A stretch of 64,000 nt of DNA from Pseudobdellovibrionaceae bacterium (GCA_030158485.1 JAOASS010000021.1:1-64000), one strand, 5' to 3'. Shown: positions 52,540 through 62,800, counted from the stretch's first letter. A program made the numbers and translations. The notes: a model not told the origin generated them from the letters alone.

Positions 52540-53568
52540 GTGTTATTTTTAAAAATTTTAGGGCTTCAATTTTTGGCTTTAAGCTTAAACAGCGCTCAAA
52601 GCGCAAAAACATTTCAGATCTTTTATTTTGACGTTTTATCTGATCAAAAATGCGTTGCGACTCTTTTAGAAATTCCTTCAAAAAAGACCATGGAAGTCTT
52701 TTCAGCATCAGCTTGTCCCGATAATCTTATTTGGGATACTTCTGAAAGAATAATCTACTACACCCAAAGTGGTCGACTTTATTCCCGGCCGGCTTCAGAT
52801 TCGCTTTCTGGCTTGGCTGAAAGTAAAAACGAGAAATCAAAAGATCTGGGTCCGTTGCCGGAAGAAAATGTGACTTTATTCTTGGAAAAAGAGACGAACA
52901 CTTTGTTGATTGCTTACCTTGTTCCACTGAAAGAAAAGCAAGTCAGACAATTTGGTCTAAAAGAAAATCGTAAAGAAGTTTACACTTTCGAAAATAAAAA
53001 ATACGACGCTTCACAAACTCCAACATGGGGTTTGCCGTACATGGCCATTTTAGCGAAGCTTGAAAAAGGTAAATGGAAACGACTTCAAATCGAGCCAACA
53101 AAAAGTGCAGCCGGAGACACTCCTGGCGTGAGTGTTTTAAAGAAAGTTTCATCAAAAGGGTTTGTATTAAAAGAAGTCATGAATGAAATGTCGTGTTTTT
53201 CAGGATTGTTAGTCTGTGATTTGCAAGATAAGAAAATATTAAAACTTCTGAAGCTAGCAGAAACTGATAATCACGGTAGGGTCCAAACAAAAAGTGGGAA
53301 TCAGTTTGTTTTTGCAGCAGTTTTTGGTCATAGCCCCCACGCAGTACCGCCTGTTTATTTTTGCAAAGAAGATTGTGAAACTGCAATTGAACTTAAAAGT
53401 ATCGAAGATCGACAGTTAGCTTTCGGCGTTCAAGACGATTATGTTTTAGTCACCTCAGAATATAGCAATCAAAATTTACGTGTTTTTGATGGAAATTCAG
53501 GTCAATTAATTTACGAAAGTCCTCGTGCTAATTCAGCAGTTTGGTTCAAAGAAAAACTTGAGAACTAA
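52540..53568 (+). CDS. Secreted protein of unknown function, beta-rich
   Basis: A 342-residue exported protein with a GTG start (AAGGGGG about 12 nt upstream) and a signal peptide ending SAQSA near 22. The body is a series of strand-like segments with regular Trp and Gly, for example NLIWDTSERIIYYTQSGRLY, and could be a propeller, but no family is assigned. Four cysteines occur in two close pairs (CSACP-like and CFSGLLVCD; CKEDCE). It follows the beta-oxidation pair by 16 nt, perhaps sharing the transcript without sharing function. Confidence 0.65.
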   Translation: MLFLKILGLQFLALSLNSAQSAKTFQIFYFDVLSDQKCVATLLEIPSKKTMEVFSASACPDNLIWDTSERIIYYTQSGRLYSRPASDSLSGLAESKNEKSKDLGPLPEENVTLFLEKETNTLLIAYLVPLKEKQVRQFGLKENRKEVYTFENKKYDASQTPTWGLPYMAILAKLEKGKWKRLQIEPTKSAAGDTPGVSVLKKVSSKGFVLKEVMNEMSCFSGLLVCDLQDKKILKLLKLAETDNHGRVQTKSGNQFVFAAVFGHSPHAVPPVYFCKEDCETAIELKSIEDRQLAFGVQDDYVLVTSEYSNQNLRVFDGNSGQLIYESPRANSAVWFKEKLEN

Positions 53569-53574
53569 TATCAG

Positions 53575-54024
53575 TTATTCAATTTTTTTAAAATATTCGC
53601 GGCAAAAAGCCGTGTCCGTTCGACGACGGTTATAAAAAGTGATTTTATCGAATTTTTGAGCATGGCATTTATATGTAATCGGATAAAGTAAAGTCGTCGG
53701 CCGCTTTTCGCGAATCGGTTTAATTTCAAGTTCGCAAGTTTCATCAAAACTGTGCCAAGCTCTAGAACAAGTGACTGTATCAAGACCATAGCAGATAGCT
53801 TGTGGTGATTTTTTCCCACAAGGCTGTGTGACAGATTCATCTTCAAACTGTGGCATGATGTGGGCTAGGGTCACATAGATCAAAGCGACGGCCATTAAAC
53901 CGCTACCCAGGCCCAAATCTAAGAAATGAGTCGATTGATACTTTTTGGCGATCGGATTTATCACCATTAAGTAGAGCCCTAAAAGAAAAACCGTTAAAAA
54001 AAAGAGTCCCCAAAATATCATCAT
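53575..54024 (-). CDS. Small membrane-anchored Cys-containing protein of unknown function
   Basis: A 149-residue product has two N-terminal hydrophobic helices (about 2-24 and 35-58) and an 85-residue polar domain with six cysteines (PCGKKS, ICYG, TCSRA, TCELE, KCHAQ, FCREY), implying disulfides and a periplasmic location. No known family is evident. The start at 54024 has no obvious ribosome binding site. It converges with the preceding gene with only 6 nt between stops. Confidence 0.6.
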   Translation of the reverse strand: MMIFWGLFFLTVFLLGLYLMVINPIAKKYQSTHFLDLGLGSGLMAVALIYVTLAHIMPQFEDESVTQPCGKKSPQAICYGLDTVTCSRAWHSFDETCELEIKPIREKRPTTLLYPITYKCHAQKFDKITFYNRRRTDTAFCREYFKKIE

Positions 54025-54135
54025 TTATAAAAAAGATTCTCATAGCTTAAACGTTCAGACAAGGGCCTTCGAAAGCACTGCGCCGGATCCGATCATAAAT
54101 GACGACTGTTAGCCGTTTTTGTCACGAGTTCTCAT

Positions 54136-54198
54136 GTGTCTCGTCTTGAAACTGAATGTGTCTCAAATGAGTGCTTAAAACCCATCATCTTGAGACAC
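54136..54198. promoter_or_regulatory. Three GTGTCTC half-sites, candidate activator region
   Basis: GTGTCTC occurs at 54136-54142 and 54158-54164 (22 bp apart, about two helical turns) and inverted as GAGACAC at 54192-54198. Just downstream is a sigma-54-like element. This arrangement is typical for an enhancer-binding activator. The half-site shares GTGTC with the palindrome at 7971. Confidence 0.45.
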
Positions 54199-54203
54199 TG
54201 GTT

Positions 54204-54219
54204 TGGCACTTTCCTTGTA
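54204..54219 (+). promoter_or_regulatory. Candidate sigma-54-like promoter
   Basis: TGGCACTTTCCTTGTA matches TGGCAC-N5-TTGCA except that the -12 element has TTGTA. The -24 element is perfect. A start near 54231 would leave a leader of about 12 nt with the AGAGGT ribosome binding site, short but possible. The -12 GC change makes the call tentative. Confidence 0.4.
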
Positions 54220-54242
54220 ATACTCTTATATGAGAGGTGAAT

Positions 54243-54848
54243 ATGAAACTACAATTAGTCTTAATAACAGTGATAGCTTTGATGACCGGTGCTTGCGGTA
54301 AGCAAAATAGCAAAAACTCAGGCTCGACTCGGATCAACCGGTATCAAGCCAATCAAATTGTATCGGGAACAACATCTTGCCAAGCGTCTTCTTGGGGCCG
54401 AATCTATGACGAAACCACAAACGAAACGATTTTTCGTCAACGAGTAGCAGATTTTTCATTAAGAAATTTAGACGAAATTGGAAATATCAGTCCGCTTTAT
54501 AACAGTAACACAGGGATTGAATTTCAAATGACGCTGACTTTTCAAAACGGGCAACTGATTCCATCGACTTCACAAGCCAGCTTTAAAATATCGGATAGCA
54601 TTACGATTCAAGAAAATGGTGGCTACATCCAATTTAGAATGGGTGGTATGGGTGGACAAGCTCAAGGTGGCGGACAATTCAGTGCTCAGATTGGTGACAC
54701 AAAAGGGTATGTTCGCCTGGACGGAACAAAGACAGTTTACCAAGGTCAACAAATTCTTTTCGGTCAAGCTTACTTTAATAACTACAATCAAGGTGAGCAA
54801 TTGCTAGGCTCTTTCGTTATCGACTCTTGTGCAGCAGTTGGAATCTGA
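54243..54848 (+). CDS. Lipoprotein of unknown function
   Basis: A 201-residue lipoprotein with lipobox LMTGAC near residue 18 (ITVIALMTGAC) and no obvious inner-membrane retention signal. The mature part is polar and beta-rich, with a Gly-rich loop (MGGMGGQAQGGGQ) and two later cysteines that could pair. No family is recognised. The ATG at 54243 has AGAGGT 5 nt ahead; a GTG at 54237 overlaps that site. Its upstream region is unusually rich in repeated half-sites, so it is probably strongly regulated. Confidence 0.75.
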   Translation: MKLQLVLITVIALMTGACGKQNSKNSGSTRINRYQANQIVSGTTSCQASSWGRIYDETTNETIFRQRVADFSLRNLDEIGNISPLYNSNTGIEFQMTLTFQNGQLIPSTSQASFKISDSITIQENGGYIQFRMGGMGGQAQGGGQFSAQIGDTKGYVRLDGTKTVYQGQQILFGQAYFNNYNQGEQLLGSFVIDSCAAVGI

Positions 54849-54890
54849 ATAGAACAAAGACAACGCGCCACGACTTGAAGCAATAAATCC

Positions 54891-56021
54891 ATGGGTTTTC
54901 AATGCCAATTGACCATGGATTTTTCATTTGACCCTGATATTCTTCAATCAGTAGCAGGTGGTCGTTCGGCGCTTGAAATGCGCCGACTTCACATTCTGAA
55001 TCTAGAGGCTGCAAATTCCTTTTTGCTGAGCTACGGCTTTGACATCACTCAAGACTCAGATATTCGAAAACTTTGGCATCATCACCGAAGAGCCCTTGTT
55101 CTGATGACAGAAAAAATTGGATTTAAAGAAAGTGAAATACCAGCAGAAGTCAGAGATCCCAAAGTTTTAGAAGATGTCAGGCTTCTTCTTCTTTACGCTA
55201 GTCGAGATTTTTCTGATCCTTTACAGAAGTGGGCTTGTGCTATCTTGCGATGCATGCACGTTTTTGTTCATGCAGAAAGTGATCTTTTTGGTTTCTTTTC
55301 AGAAGAAATTCAAAAACAAATTTTATCGCCTTTCGAAAAAACAATTTCTCATGCGGGCCAAGGAATTGCGCTTAAAGGACAAGTCCGGACAGATGATGTC
55401 ATTGAACTTTCTGATTTTAAAATCAAACCCTTTAAAACATCTTCTAGCACTGTGATTAAATTATTAGCACGTCATGATGCTTTAGCTATGCGGATTTATG
55501 ATAAAATTGGTGTTCGATTTGTGACAAAATCTCTTTTTGATAGTTTTAAAGTGATTCGGTTTTTAGTCCGCGAAAATTTAATTAGTTTTCCTCATATCAT
55601 GCCGGATCAGTCGTCAAACAATCTTTATCCAGTGGAATTGTTTTTAAAAATTTGTGAGGAACTCGATCATAACAATTTAAAAATAGATCTCAAAAATGAT
55701 CTTGAAACTGAAAATTACTTTAAATCAAAGTTGGTTCAATCCGGTGCCGAACAGCTTTTTAGAAAATTAAATCATCAATCAGCGATTGATTTTAAATTTA
55801 TTAAATTCATTTCCAGAAAGTTGATTCGGATTCAACCTCAAGGCGCAAAAGAAGAATTTAGTTTTTTTTATCCTTTCGAAGTTCAAGTGATGGATCAAAA
55901 GTCTTTTGATCAGGCGATGAGTGGCCCCACCGAACACGATGCTTATAAAGAACGCCAAAGAATCGCCGCACGAAACCGCCTTTTTCCAGTAGACGAAGCA
56001 AATCAGGAAAGACCCAGTTGA
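54891..56021 (+). CDS. Diverged RelA/SpoT-synthetase-fold protein
   Basis: A 376-residue cytosolic protein. The segment RIYDKIGVRFVTKS (201-214) parallels the RelA/SpoT synthetase motif with catalytic Asp (EIYDLxGIRVLV). FEVQVMDQKSFDQA (329-342) followed by HDAYK (349-353) parallels the EVQIRT...HWxYK motif with catalytic Glu. Asp204, Glu330, His349 and Lys353 are all in place, whereas Arg and Thr of EVQIRT are changed. The N-terminal 170 residues are helical and unlike the HD hydrolase domain. It may make (p)ppGpp or modify another nucleotide or RNA, or be inactive. It overlaps plsC by 4 nt. Confidence 0.7.
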   Translation: MGFQCQLTMDFSFDPDILQSVAGGRSALEMRRLHILNLEAANSFLLSYGFDITQDSDIRKLWHHHRRALVLMTEKIGFKESEIPAEVRDPKVLEDVRLLLLYASRDFSDPLQKWACAILRCMHVFVHAESDLFGFFSEEIQKQILSPFEKTISHAGQGIALKGQVRTDDVIELSDFKIKPFKTSSSTVIKLLARHDALAMRIYDKIGVRFVTKSLFDSFKVIRFLVRENLISFPHIMPDQSSNNLYPVELFLKICEELDHNNLKIDLKNDLETENYFKSKLVQSGAEQLFRKLNHQSAIDFKFIKFISRKLIRIQPQGAKEEFSFFYPFEVQVMDQKSFDQAMSGPTEHDAYKERQRIAARNRLFPVDEANQERPS

Positions 56022-56761
56022 AGTTTATTTTCATCATGAGGTCTTTGTTGGCCAGTTATATTTTCATTATTGTCACAATTTTAATTTCAATTTCCACGCT
56101 CTTTTTTAGTTTTCTGACCAGCTCAGGTCGTATTGCTAGACTTCACATGAAGTTTTGGGGCCTTTCGGCTTGCTGGCTTTTTGGTGTTCAAGTAACAGTT
56201 CACGGCAAAGAAAATTGGAAAAAAGATTCCGGAGCGATTGTACTTTTTAACCATACAAGTTTTTTTGATATTTTTGCTATGGCGGGCTTTCTTCCTGATA
56301 TGCGTTTTGGCGCCAAAGTTGAACTTTTTAAAATTCCCTTATTTGGTGCTGCCATGAAGCGAGTCGGAATTATTCCGATTGATCGTCAAAGAAAAGAAAA
56401 AGTTTTTGAAGTTTATCAGCAAGCGATGAAAAGACTCAGTCAAGGTGGGAAAATTGCGCTTGCTCCTGAAGGAAAAAGAACTTCGACTCCTGCTCAGTTA
56501 GCTCCATTTAAATCCGGACCATTTATTTTTGCACTCCAATCTCGAGCTGATTTGATTCCAGTTGTGATTGTGGGGGCTTATGAAATTTTACCAAAAGGGC
56601 AACTACTGCCGAATATTCAAAAGCTGATTTCTCAACTCCATTTATATGTTTTGGATCCTGTTAAAACAGATGATCTTCAGCAAGATAAAAAAGTAGAACT
56701 TCAAAATTCCGTGAGACTTAAAATGCAAGCTGTTTTAACGTTGAAGCAGCCACAAATTTGA
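56018..56761 (+). CDS. plsC: 1-acyl-sn-glycerol-3-phosphate acyltransferase
   Basis: A 247-residue membrane-associated acyltransferase that makes phosphatidate. It has an N-terminal hydrophobic anchor (7-33), the catalytic NHTSFFDIF (His79, Asp84), GAAMKRVGIIPIDR, and APEGKRTS (149-156) for glycerol-phosphate binding. The likely start is TTG at 56018 in the overlap TTGA with the upstream stop, because GGAAAG lies 6 nt ahead; an ATG at 56036 is the alternative with no ribosome binding site. It is coupled to the RelA/SpoT-fold gene. Confidence 0.92.
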   Translation: MKFIFIMRSLLASYIFIIVTILISISTLFFSFLTSSGRIARLHMKFWGLSACWLFGVQVTVHGKENWKKDSGAIVLFNHTSFFDIFAMAGFLPDMRFGAKVELFKIPLFGAAMKRVGIIPIDRQRKEKVFEVYQQAMKRLSQGGKIALAPEGKRTSTPAQLAPFKSGPFIFALQSRADLIPVVIVGAYEILPKGQLLPNIQKLISQLHLYVLDPVKTDDLQQDKKVELQNSVRLKMQAVLTLKQPQI

Positions 56762-58102
56762 TAAGACGTGGGCTTTTATTTTGGCGATGGTGACCCCAGT
56801 ATCAATTTTCATTATGACATGAGATTTCGTTGCAGGTTCAATATCAAGAACTTTTAAGTGAATAAAAGCGCGATTGCGATTTCCCGAGTTTTGTAACATT
56901 TGGGCAATTTCACTGTATTTCAAAGAAGGTTCGAATTTTTTTCCTTCGTCTGTTGACCTAAAAGATCCAACAAACCAAACCCCAGCCGGGTGAATGCAAA
57001 CAGGCCAGTCATCTTGACCAAAAAAAGTTATTTTGCTCCAAGTCTTGCCATCTAAAGTTTTGTAGATACCGCCAGCAGATGCCAAGCCTTTTTTTGTTTT
57101 AGAATCATAGCTGATGCCGTTCAATTTTCTTTTCAAAAGTTCTTTCGTCGTGATTGTTTCGGCGTTTAAGTTTTCTTTTAACAGATCCTGTCGCCACCAA
57201 ATCAAACCGTGCCCTTTGATCTCACTTTGAGTCCAGCGAATAGCTTGTGGCTTGATCAAGTCAGTCCGAGTTCCTTTTGCAAGAGTTGCATGGTCTCCGG
57301 AAATAAGGGCTCGACTTTTTCGACCTCGGAAAGCTCTAAAGGAAGTCATCTCCAGTTTTTTATTGGGGAAAACCACGACATGAAGTCCATCACGGTAAAG
57401 AACCTTTTCCCATTTTTTTTGATTTTGATCCCATCCATATTCTGCAAAATCGACTCGGCCTAAAACTTCTGAAATTCGGGCGTAACCTTGATAACGACCA
57501 ATTTTAAATAGCCCAAAGCCATTTTGAATTTTAATGGCAACAAGCCTTGAAAGTGCCGGCACTAAAATCTTTTGTTTTGCATTATCATGGGGGGCTTCTT
57601 TTAAGCTTAAAGGTGCGATATTCACCCATTGACCTGGGTCACTATCTAAAATTTCTAAATTTGAAGTCAAAGTAAAACCCAGTTTGAATTTCGAATTTTG
57701 AAATCGAGCAAAGGCACCCCTTAAGTCTTCAATTTCGATTATTTCACCAGGATGAAGTTGTCCCAATGGAGCAGAGCTCAAATCATTTTGTGAGTAAACT
57801 GGATTGATTTTTTTGACTTTGACTTTCCAAGCGACATTGATCTCTCGTAAAATTTGTTCATTTTCCACTTGGACTGTTTTTTTTCCTACTTGGGCTTCAA
57901 AATTAAACTCAGTGAAAGACTGCCGAGCTTGGGATAAGAGTTCTGATTTTGAAGCTGAACCTGATGCGAACAAACTGTTGGTTGATTTGTAAAAGGATGT
58001 CGCAGGCTCATAGGCCGTTTGGTATAAACTCGCTTCAGCAGAAAAATTAATTCCGTTTAGTAGCGCCATAATCAAGAGAAGCATTTTCAAGCTAAAACTC
58101 AT
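56735..58102 (-). CDS. Secreted protein with SH3-like repeats, unknown function
   Basis: A 455-residue exported protein with a signal peptide ending SAEA near residue 24. Residues 90-160 (NPVYSQNDLSSAPLGQLHPGEIIEIEDLRGAFARFQNS) and 165-215 resemble bacterial SH3-like domains that bind cell-wall or proteins. The rest includes strand-rich segments recalling a propeller blade (GIYKTLDGKTWSKITFF; RSTDEGKKFEPS, BNR-like). No catalytic motif is seen. It converges with plsC, overlapping its end by 27 nt. Confidence 0.65.
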   Translation of the reverse strand: MSFSLKMLLLIMALLNGINFSAEASLYQTAYEPATSFYKSTNSLFASGSASKSELLSQARQSFTEFNFEAQVGKKTVQVENEQILREINVAWKVKVKKINPVYSQNDLSSAPLGQLHPGEIIEIEDLRGAFARFQNSKFKLGFTLTSNLEILDSDPGQWVNIAPLSLKEAPHDNAKQKILVPALSRLVAIKIQNGFGLFKIGRYQGYARISEVLGRVDFAEYGWDQNQKKWEKVLYRDGLHVVVFPNKKLEMTSFRAFRGRKSRALISGDHATLAKGTRTDLIKPQAIRWTQSEIKGHGLIWWRQDLLKENLNAETITTKELLKRKLNGISYDSKTKKGLASAGGIYKTLDGKTWSKITFFGQDDWPVCIHPAGVWFVGSFRSTDEGKKFEPSLKYSEIAQMLQNSGNRNRAFIHLKVLDIEPATKSHVIMKIDTGVTIAKIKAHVLSNLWLLQR

Positions 58103-58253
58103 CCTCCCTGTAGAATGCCATGTGGTGTTAAGGACTTACAAGGCACTTAAGAGTTCGACTAGATCTTTTGACGGCCTTGTACTAACTTTGCTACATGTGA
58201 AAGTGTTTTGATTCATATAAAATCCGAATTTCAGCATTAAATGCGAGGTGTCA

Positions 58254-59111
58254 ATGTCTCTTCAAAAAATAGGTGTAATCGGTGCAGGTCAAATGGGAAA
58301 TGGAATTGCCCAGGTCGCAGCTAGTCGTGGCCTCAAAGTGATGATGATGGATGTTTCTTCTGCGGCTGTTGAAAAGGGACTTAAGACGATTCAAACTTCT
58401 TGCGATCGACTGATCAAAAAGCAAACTTTCACCGAAGATCAAAAAAAGCAACTTTTAGATCAAATTCAAACAACAACTTCAATAGCAGATTTAAAAGATT
58501 GCGACATCGTGATTGAAGCTGCGACAGAAAACATTGATCTTAAAATCAAAATCTTTAAAGAGCTCGACTTGGTTGTAAAAAAAGAAGCTCTTCTTGTGAC
58601 AAATACTTCGTCGATATCGATTACAAAAATTGCATCGGCAACTAATCGTCCAGAAAAAGTAGCAGGTATGCACTTCATGAACCCCGTTCCTTTGATGAAA
58701 TTAGTGGAAGGTATTCGGGGTTTGCAAACTTCAAGTGACACTTTTACTCAAGTCAAAAATTTAAGTGAAACAATGGGTAAAGTTTTTGTTGAAAGCACAA
58801 AAGATATGCCAGGTTTTATCGTCAATCGAATTTTAATGCCGATGATTAACGAAGCGTTTTACACTTTGCATGAAGGAATAGCAGAAGCTTCAGCAATCGA
58901 TGAAGCTATGAAGCTAGGAACCAATCAACCAATGGGACCTCTGACTTTAGCTGACTTTATCGGACTCGATACTTGTCTCAGTATTATGAATGTCTTGCAT
59001 GACGGCTTAGGTGATTCTAAATATCGGCCCTGCCCTTTATTGATTAAATATGTCGAAGCGGGCTGGTTAGGTAAAAAAACAAATCGCGGAGTCTATACCT
59101 ATGCAGTTTGA
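58254..59111 (+). CDS. hbd: 3-hydroxyacyl-CoA (3-hydroxybutyryl-CoA) dehydrogenase
   Basis: A 285-residue NAD(P)-dependent enzyme interconverting 3-hydroxyacyl-CoA and acetoacetyl-type CoA. The dinucleotide fold starts IGVIGAGQMGNGIAQVAASRG. The substrate-binding TNTSSISITKIA and HFMNPVPLMKLVE follow, and the C-terminal domain has PGFIVNRILMPMINEA. The ATG at 58254 has GAGGT 5 nt ahead. Its end overlaps the next gene by 11 nt, forming an operon with enoyl-CoA hydratase and icmF. It duplicates an activity of the FadJ-type enzyme and probably serves short-chain substrates. Confidence 0.93.
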   Translation: MSLQKIGVIGAGQMGNGIAQVAASRGLKVMMMDVSSAAVEKGLKTIQTSCDRLIKKQTFTEDQKKQLLDQIQTTTSIADLKDCDIVIEAATENIDLKIKIFKELDLVVKKEALLVTNTSSISITKIASATNRPEKVAGMHFMNPVPLMKLVEGIRGLQTSSDTFTQVKNLSETMGKVFVESTKDMPGFIVNRILMPMINEAFYTLHEGIAEASAIDEAMKLGTNQPMGPLTLADFIGLDTCLSIMNVLHDGLGDSKYRPCPLLIKYVEAGWLGKKTNRGVYTYAV

Positions 59112-59895
59112 ATATAAAACAATTCAGCTTCAATCTGAAAATGCGATTTGGAGACTCACGATCAATAGACCTGAAAGTTTAAATGCTTTGAACCTTCTTG
59201 TTTTAAGTGAAATGGGTGAAGCTCTACGCTTTATTTCCGAAATGGGATTTGAAGATGCTCGTGCCCTTGTGATCACAGGCAGCGGTACAAAAGCTTTTGT
59301 TGCCGGAGCCGATATCAAAGAGATGGCTTCTTTGAGTGCTTCTGAAGCTGTGCAGTTTTCAAAAAAAGGTCAAAGTGTTTTTTCTGAATTAGAATTAATC
59401 AAGATTCCCGTGATTGCGGCTATCAATGGTTTTGCTTTGGGTGGTGGTCTTGAATTGGCATTAGGCTGCGACTTTATCTTTGCTGCAGATCACGCCAAAA
59501 TGGGATTTCCAGAAGTTTCTCTCAGCCTTATTCCTGGTTTCGGCGGTACGGTTAGGCTCGCGCGTGCTGTAGGCTTAAGAAAAGCTCGCGAGCTTATTTT
59601 CACAGGTGATATGCTAACAGCTGAAGACGCTCTTCGCTCGGGTCTTGTTAATAAAGTAGTTCCTCAAGCGGAATTACTTTCTTCTGTTAACAAGCGTTTG
59701 GAAGCTATTTTAAATAAAGGTCCAGTAGCTGTTCAAGCGGCTAAAAAAACAATGCAAGTCGCTTGGGATATGCAAATTGATGATGCTCTTGATATGGAAG
59801 CAGAACAGTTTGGTGAACTATTTGAAACACAAGATTCTCGAGAAGGCATGAAAGCCTTTATGGAAAAAAGAAAAGCACAATTTACAGGACAATAA
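59101..59895 (+). CDS. Enoyl-CoA hydratase (crotonase)
   Basis: A 264-residue crotonase. FVAGADIKEM and GFALGGGLELALGCD give the oxyanion hole and the first catalytic Glu. FPEVSLSLIPGFGGTVRLAR carries the second catalytic Glu in the usual place, so hydratase activity is expected. It sits between hbd and icmF with overlaps of 11 nt and 1 nt, a short-chain or branched-chain acyl-CoA pathway block. The C-terminal helix ends FMEKRKAQFTGQ, typical of the family. Confidence 0.93.
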   Translation: MQFEYKTIQLQSENAIWRLTINRPESLNALNLLVLSEMGEALRFISEMGFEDARALVITGSGTKAFVAGADIKEMASLSASEAVQFSKKGQSVFSELELIKIPVIAAINGFALGGGLELALGCDFIFAADHAKMGFPEVSLSLIPGFGGTVRLARAVGLRKARELIFTGDMLTAEDALRSGLVNKVVPQAELLSSVNKRLEAILNKGPVAVQAAKKTMQVAWDMQIDDALDMEAEQFGELFETQDSREGMKAFMEKRKAQFTGQ

Positions 59896-62800
59896 TGAAT
59901 CAAAATATAAAGACCTGGAAAAATCCAATTCGAATCGTGACGGCTGCAAGTCTTTTTGATGGCCACGACGCCAGCATCAATATCATGCGTAGAATTTTGC
60001 AAGATAGGGGCGCTGAAGTGATCCATTTAGGACATAATCAGTCGGTCCAAGATGTAGCGAAAGCCGTTTTACAAGAAGGGGCACAAGGTGTCTGTATTTC
60101 CTCATACCAAGGGGGACATATGGAATACTTTAAGTACTTAAAAGATTTGTTATTCGAAAATGGTGCAGGTTACGTTAAAATTTTTGGCGGCGGCGGTGGT
60201 GTGATTGTTCATGAAGAAAAGCGTGAACTGGAAGCTTACGGAATTGATCAAATTTTTCACCCGGATGATGGTCGCAAATTAGGTCTTGAAGGAATGATTG
60301 AAATGATCATTCATTCTTGCGATTTTAATCTTGTCGAAGCTCAAAAAAAACAAACTGAAATAAAAACTCAGAAACCTATTCACAACCCATTTGCTATGGA
60401 TCCTGTGCCGTCTTTTAAGTTGGGTGTTGCTTTGACGATGGTTGAAAATGGAGTAAAAGATATTTCGCTCCTCAGTACGGGCTTAGAAAATTTTAAAGCT
60501 CAAAAAACTCCGCCGGTTTTGGGAATTACGGGCACGGGAGGTGCCGGCAAATCATCTTTAATAGATGAAATGGTTCAAAGATTTTTAAATTTCTATCCAG
60601 ATAAAAAAATTGGTGTCGTCTGCGTTGATCCGTCCAAAAGAAAAACTGGTGGAGGTCTTCTTGGTGACCGGATTCGAATGAACTCACTGTCTCGCTCCCG
60701 CGTCTTCATGAGATCTCTTGCTTCGCGTGGTTCAGGACAAGAAATCGCTCGAAGTTTGCCCGATGTTCTTCGCTTCATGAAAAGTTTGGATTTTGATCTT
60801 ATTATAGCAGAGACTTCTGGAATTGGTCAGGGGAATATGGCGATCACTGAAGTTTCTGATCTGTCACTTTATGTGATGACTTCAGACTTCGGCGCCCAGT
60901 CACAGTTAGAAAAAATTGATATGATTGATTTTGCCGACATGATTGCTGTTAATAAAGCCGATCGTCGGGGTGCGCTGGATGCCCTTCGTGATGTGACCAA
61001 ACAGTTTAAGCGTTCTCGTCATATTTTTGATGCCCATGATCCGAAGCCAGCCGAGGTTCCGGTGTTCTTAACTCAAGCCAGTCAGTTTAATGATGGTGGT
61101 GTGAATAAGTTATTTTTTCATTTAAGTGATGTTTTGTCCAAGAAAGATCAAGATTTTCAAATTTTACAAGCTCGAAAAGATGTCGTTCTTTCTGCTGAAG
61201 AACATATCGTTATTCCGCCTGAAAGACAAAATTATTTAGCTGAAATTGTTTCCACAATCAGAAAGTATAAAGAAAACGTCAAACAAACAGCTGATCAAGT
61301 CTCAAAATTGGGAGGTCTTTTTTCTCTTCGATCAAATTTGAAATTAACTGATGCTGAATTTGAACAATTAGAAAAAACTTTATCAAAAGATTTAACTCAA
61401 GATGAACTCAGCCATCTTCAAAACTGGAAAGAGCTTGAAAAAAAATATTCCAGTGATCAATTTGTTTATAAAGTAAGGGATCAAGAAATTAAGCAGCCTT
61501 TGACTTCAGAATCACTCAGTGGAATTAAAATAAAACGGGTCTCCCTTCCTCGTTTAAGAGATTGGGGTGATCGATACCAATTTTTAAAGCTTGAAAATGT
61601 CCCCGGCGAGTTTCCTTTTACCGCCGGTGTCTTTCACCTCAAAAGAACTGATGAAGACCCCAAAAGAATGTTTGCTGGTGAAGGCACACCAGAGCGTACA
61701 AATAAGCGGTTTCATTATTTAACCAAGGGAGAACCCTCTGCTCGGCTTTCGACAGCTTTTGATAGTGTGACTTTGTATGGGAACGATCCTCACTTGCGAC
61801 CTGATATATTTGGTAAAGTGGGCGAAAGTGGAGTTTCAATTTGCACTCTTGATGATATGAAAAAGCTTTATGCAGGCTTTGATTTGTGTTCTCCTAGTAC
61901 TTCTGTCAGCATGACAATTAATGGTCCAGCGCCTATGATTCTAGCTTTCTTTTTTAACACGGCTATTGATCAACAAGTTGAAAAGAAAGAAAGTGAAATC
62001 GGTCGAAAATTAACAGCTTCTGAACATCAACAGCTCTCTTCTTGGACGATGACTCAAGTTCGCGGAACGGTGCAAGCTGATATCTTAAAAGAAGATCAAG
62101 GGCAAAATACCTGTATTTTTTCAATTAATTTCGCTCTCAAAATGATGGGTGATATTCAGTCTTACTTCGTTAAAAATAAAATAAGAAATTTTTATTCAGT
62201 CAGTATTTCGGGTTATCATATAGCGGAAGCCGGAGCAAATCCTATCAGTCAGTTGGCTTTTACTTTATCAAATGGTTTTACATTTGTTGAATATTATAAA
62301 TCGCGAGGTATGAACGTCGATGATTTCGCGCAAAATTTGTCATTCTTTTTTTCCAACGGTCTTGATCCAGAGTATTCAGTTTTAGGCCGAGTCGCGAGAC
62401 GAATTTGGGCTCTTGCAATGAAAAATCTTTATAAAGCTTCGGATCGTTCGCAGAAGTTAAAATATCATATTCAAACCAGTGGCCGGTCTTTACATGCTCA
62501 AGAAATTGATTTTAATGATATCAGAACAACTTTGCAGGCTTTGCTCGCGATCTATGATAATTGCAATTCACTTCATACAAATGCTTACGATGAAGCGATA
62601 ACAACTCCTACGGAAGAATCTGTTCGTCGGGCCATGGCGATTCAGTTAATTATAAATAAAGAATTTGGACTGACTAAAAATGAAAATCCGACTCAAGGTA
62701 GCTATTTTATCGAAGAGCTTACGGATTTAGTGGAAGAAGCTGTTTTAGCTGAGTTTATGAAGATTAATGAGCGTGGAGGAGTTCTAGGAGCTATGGAAAC

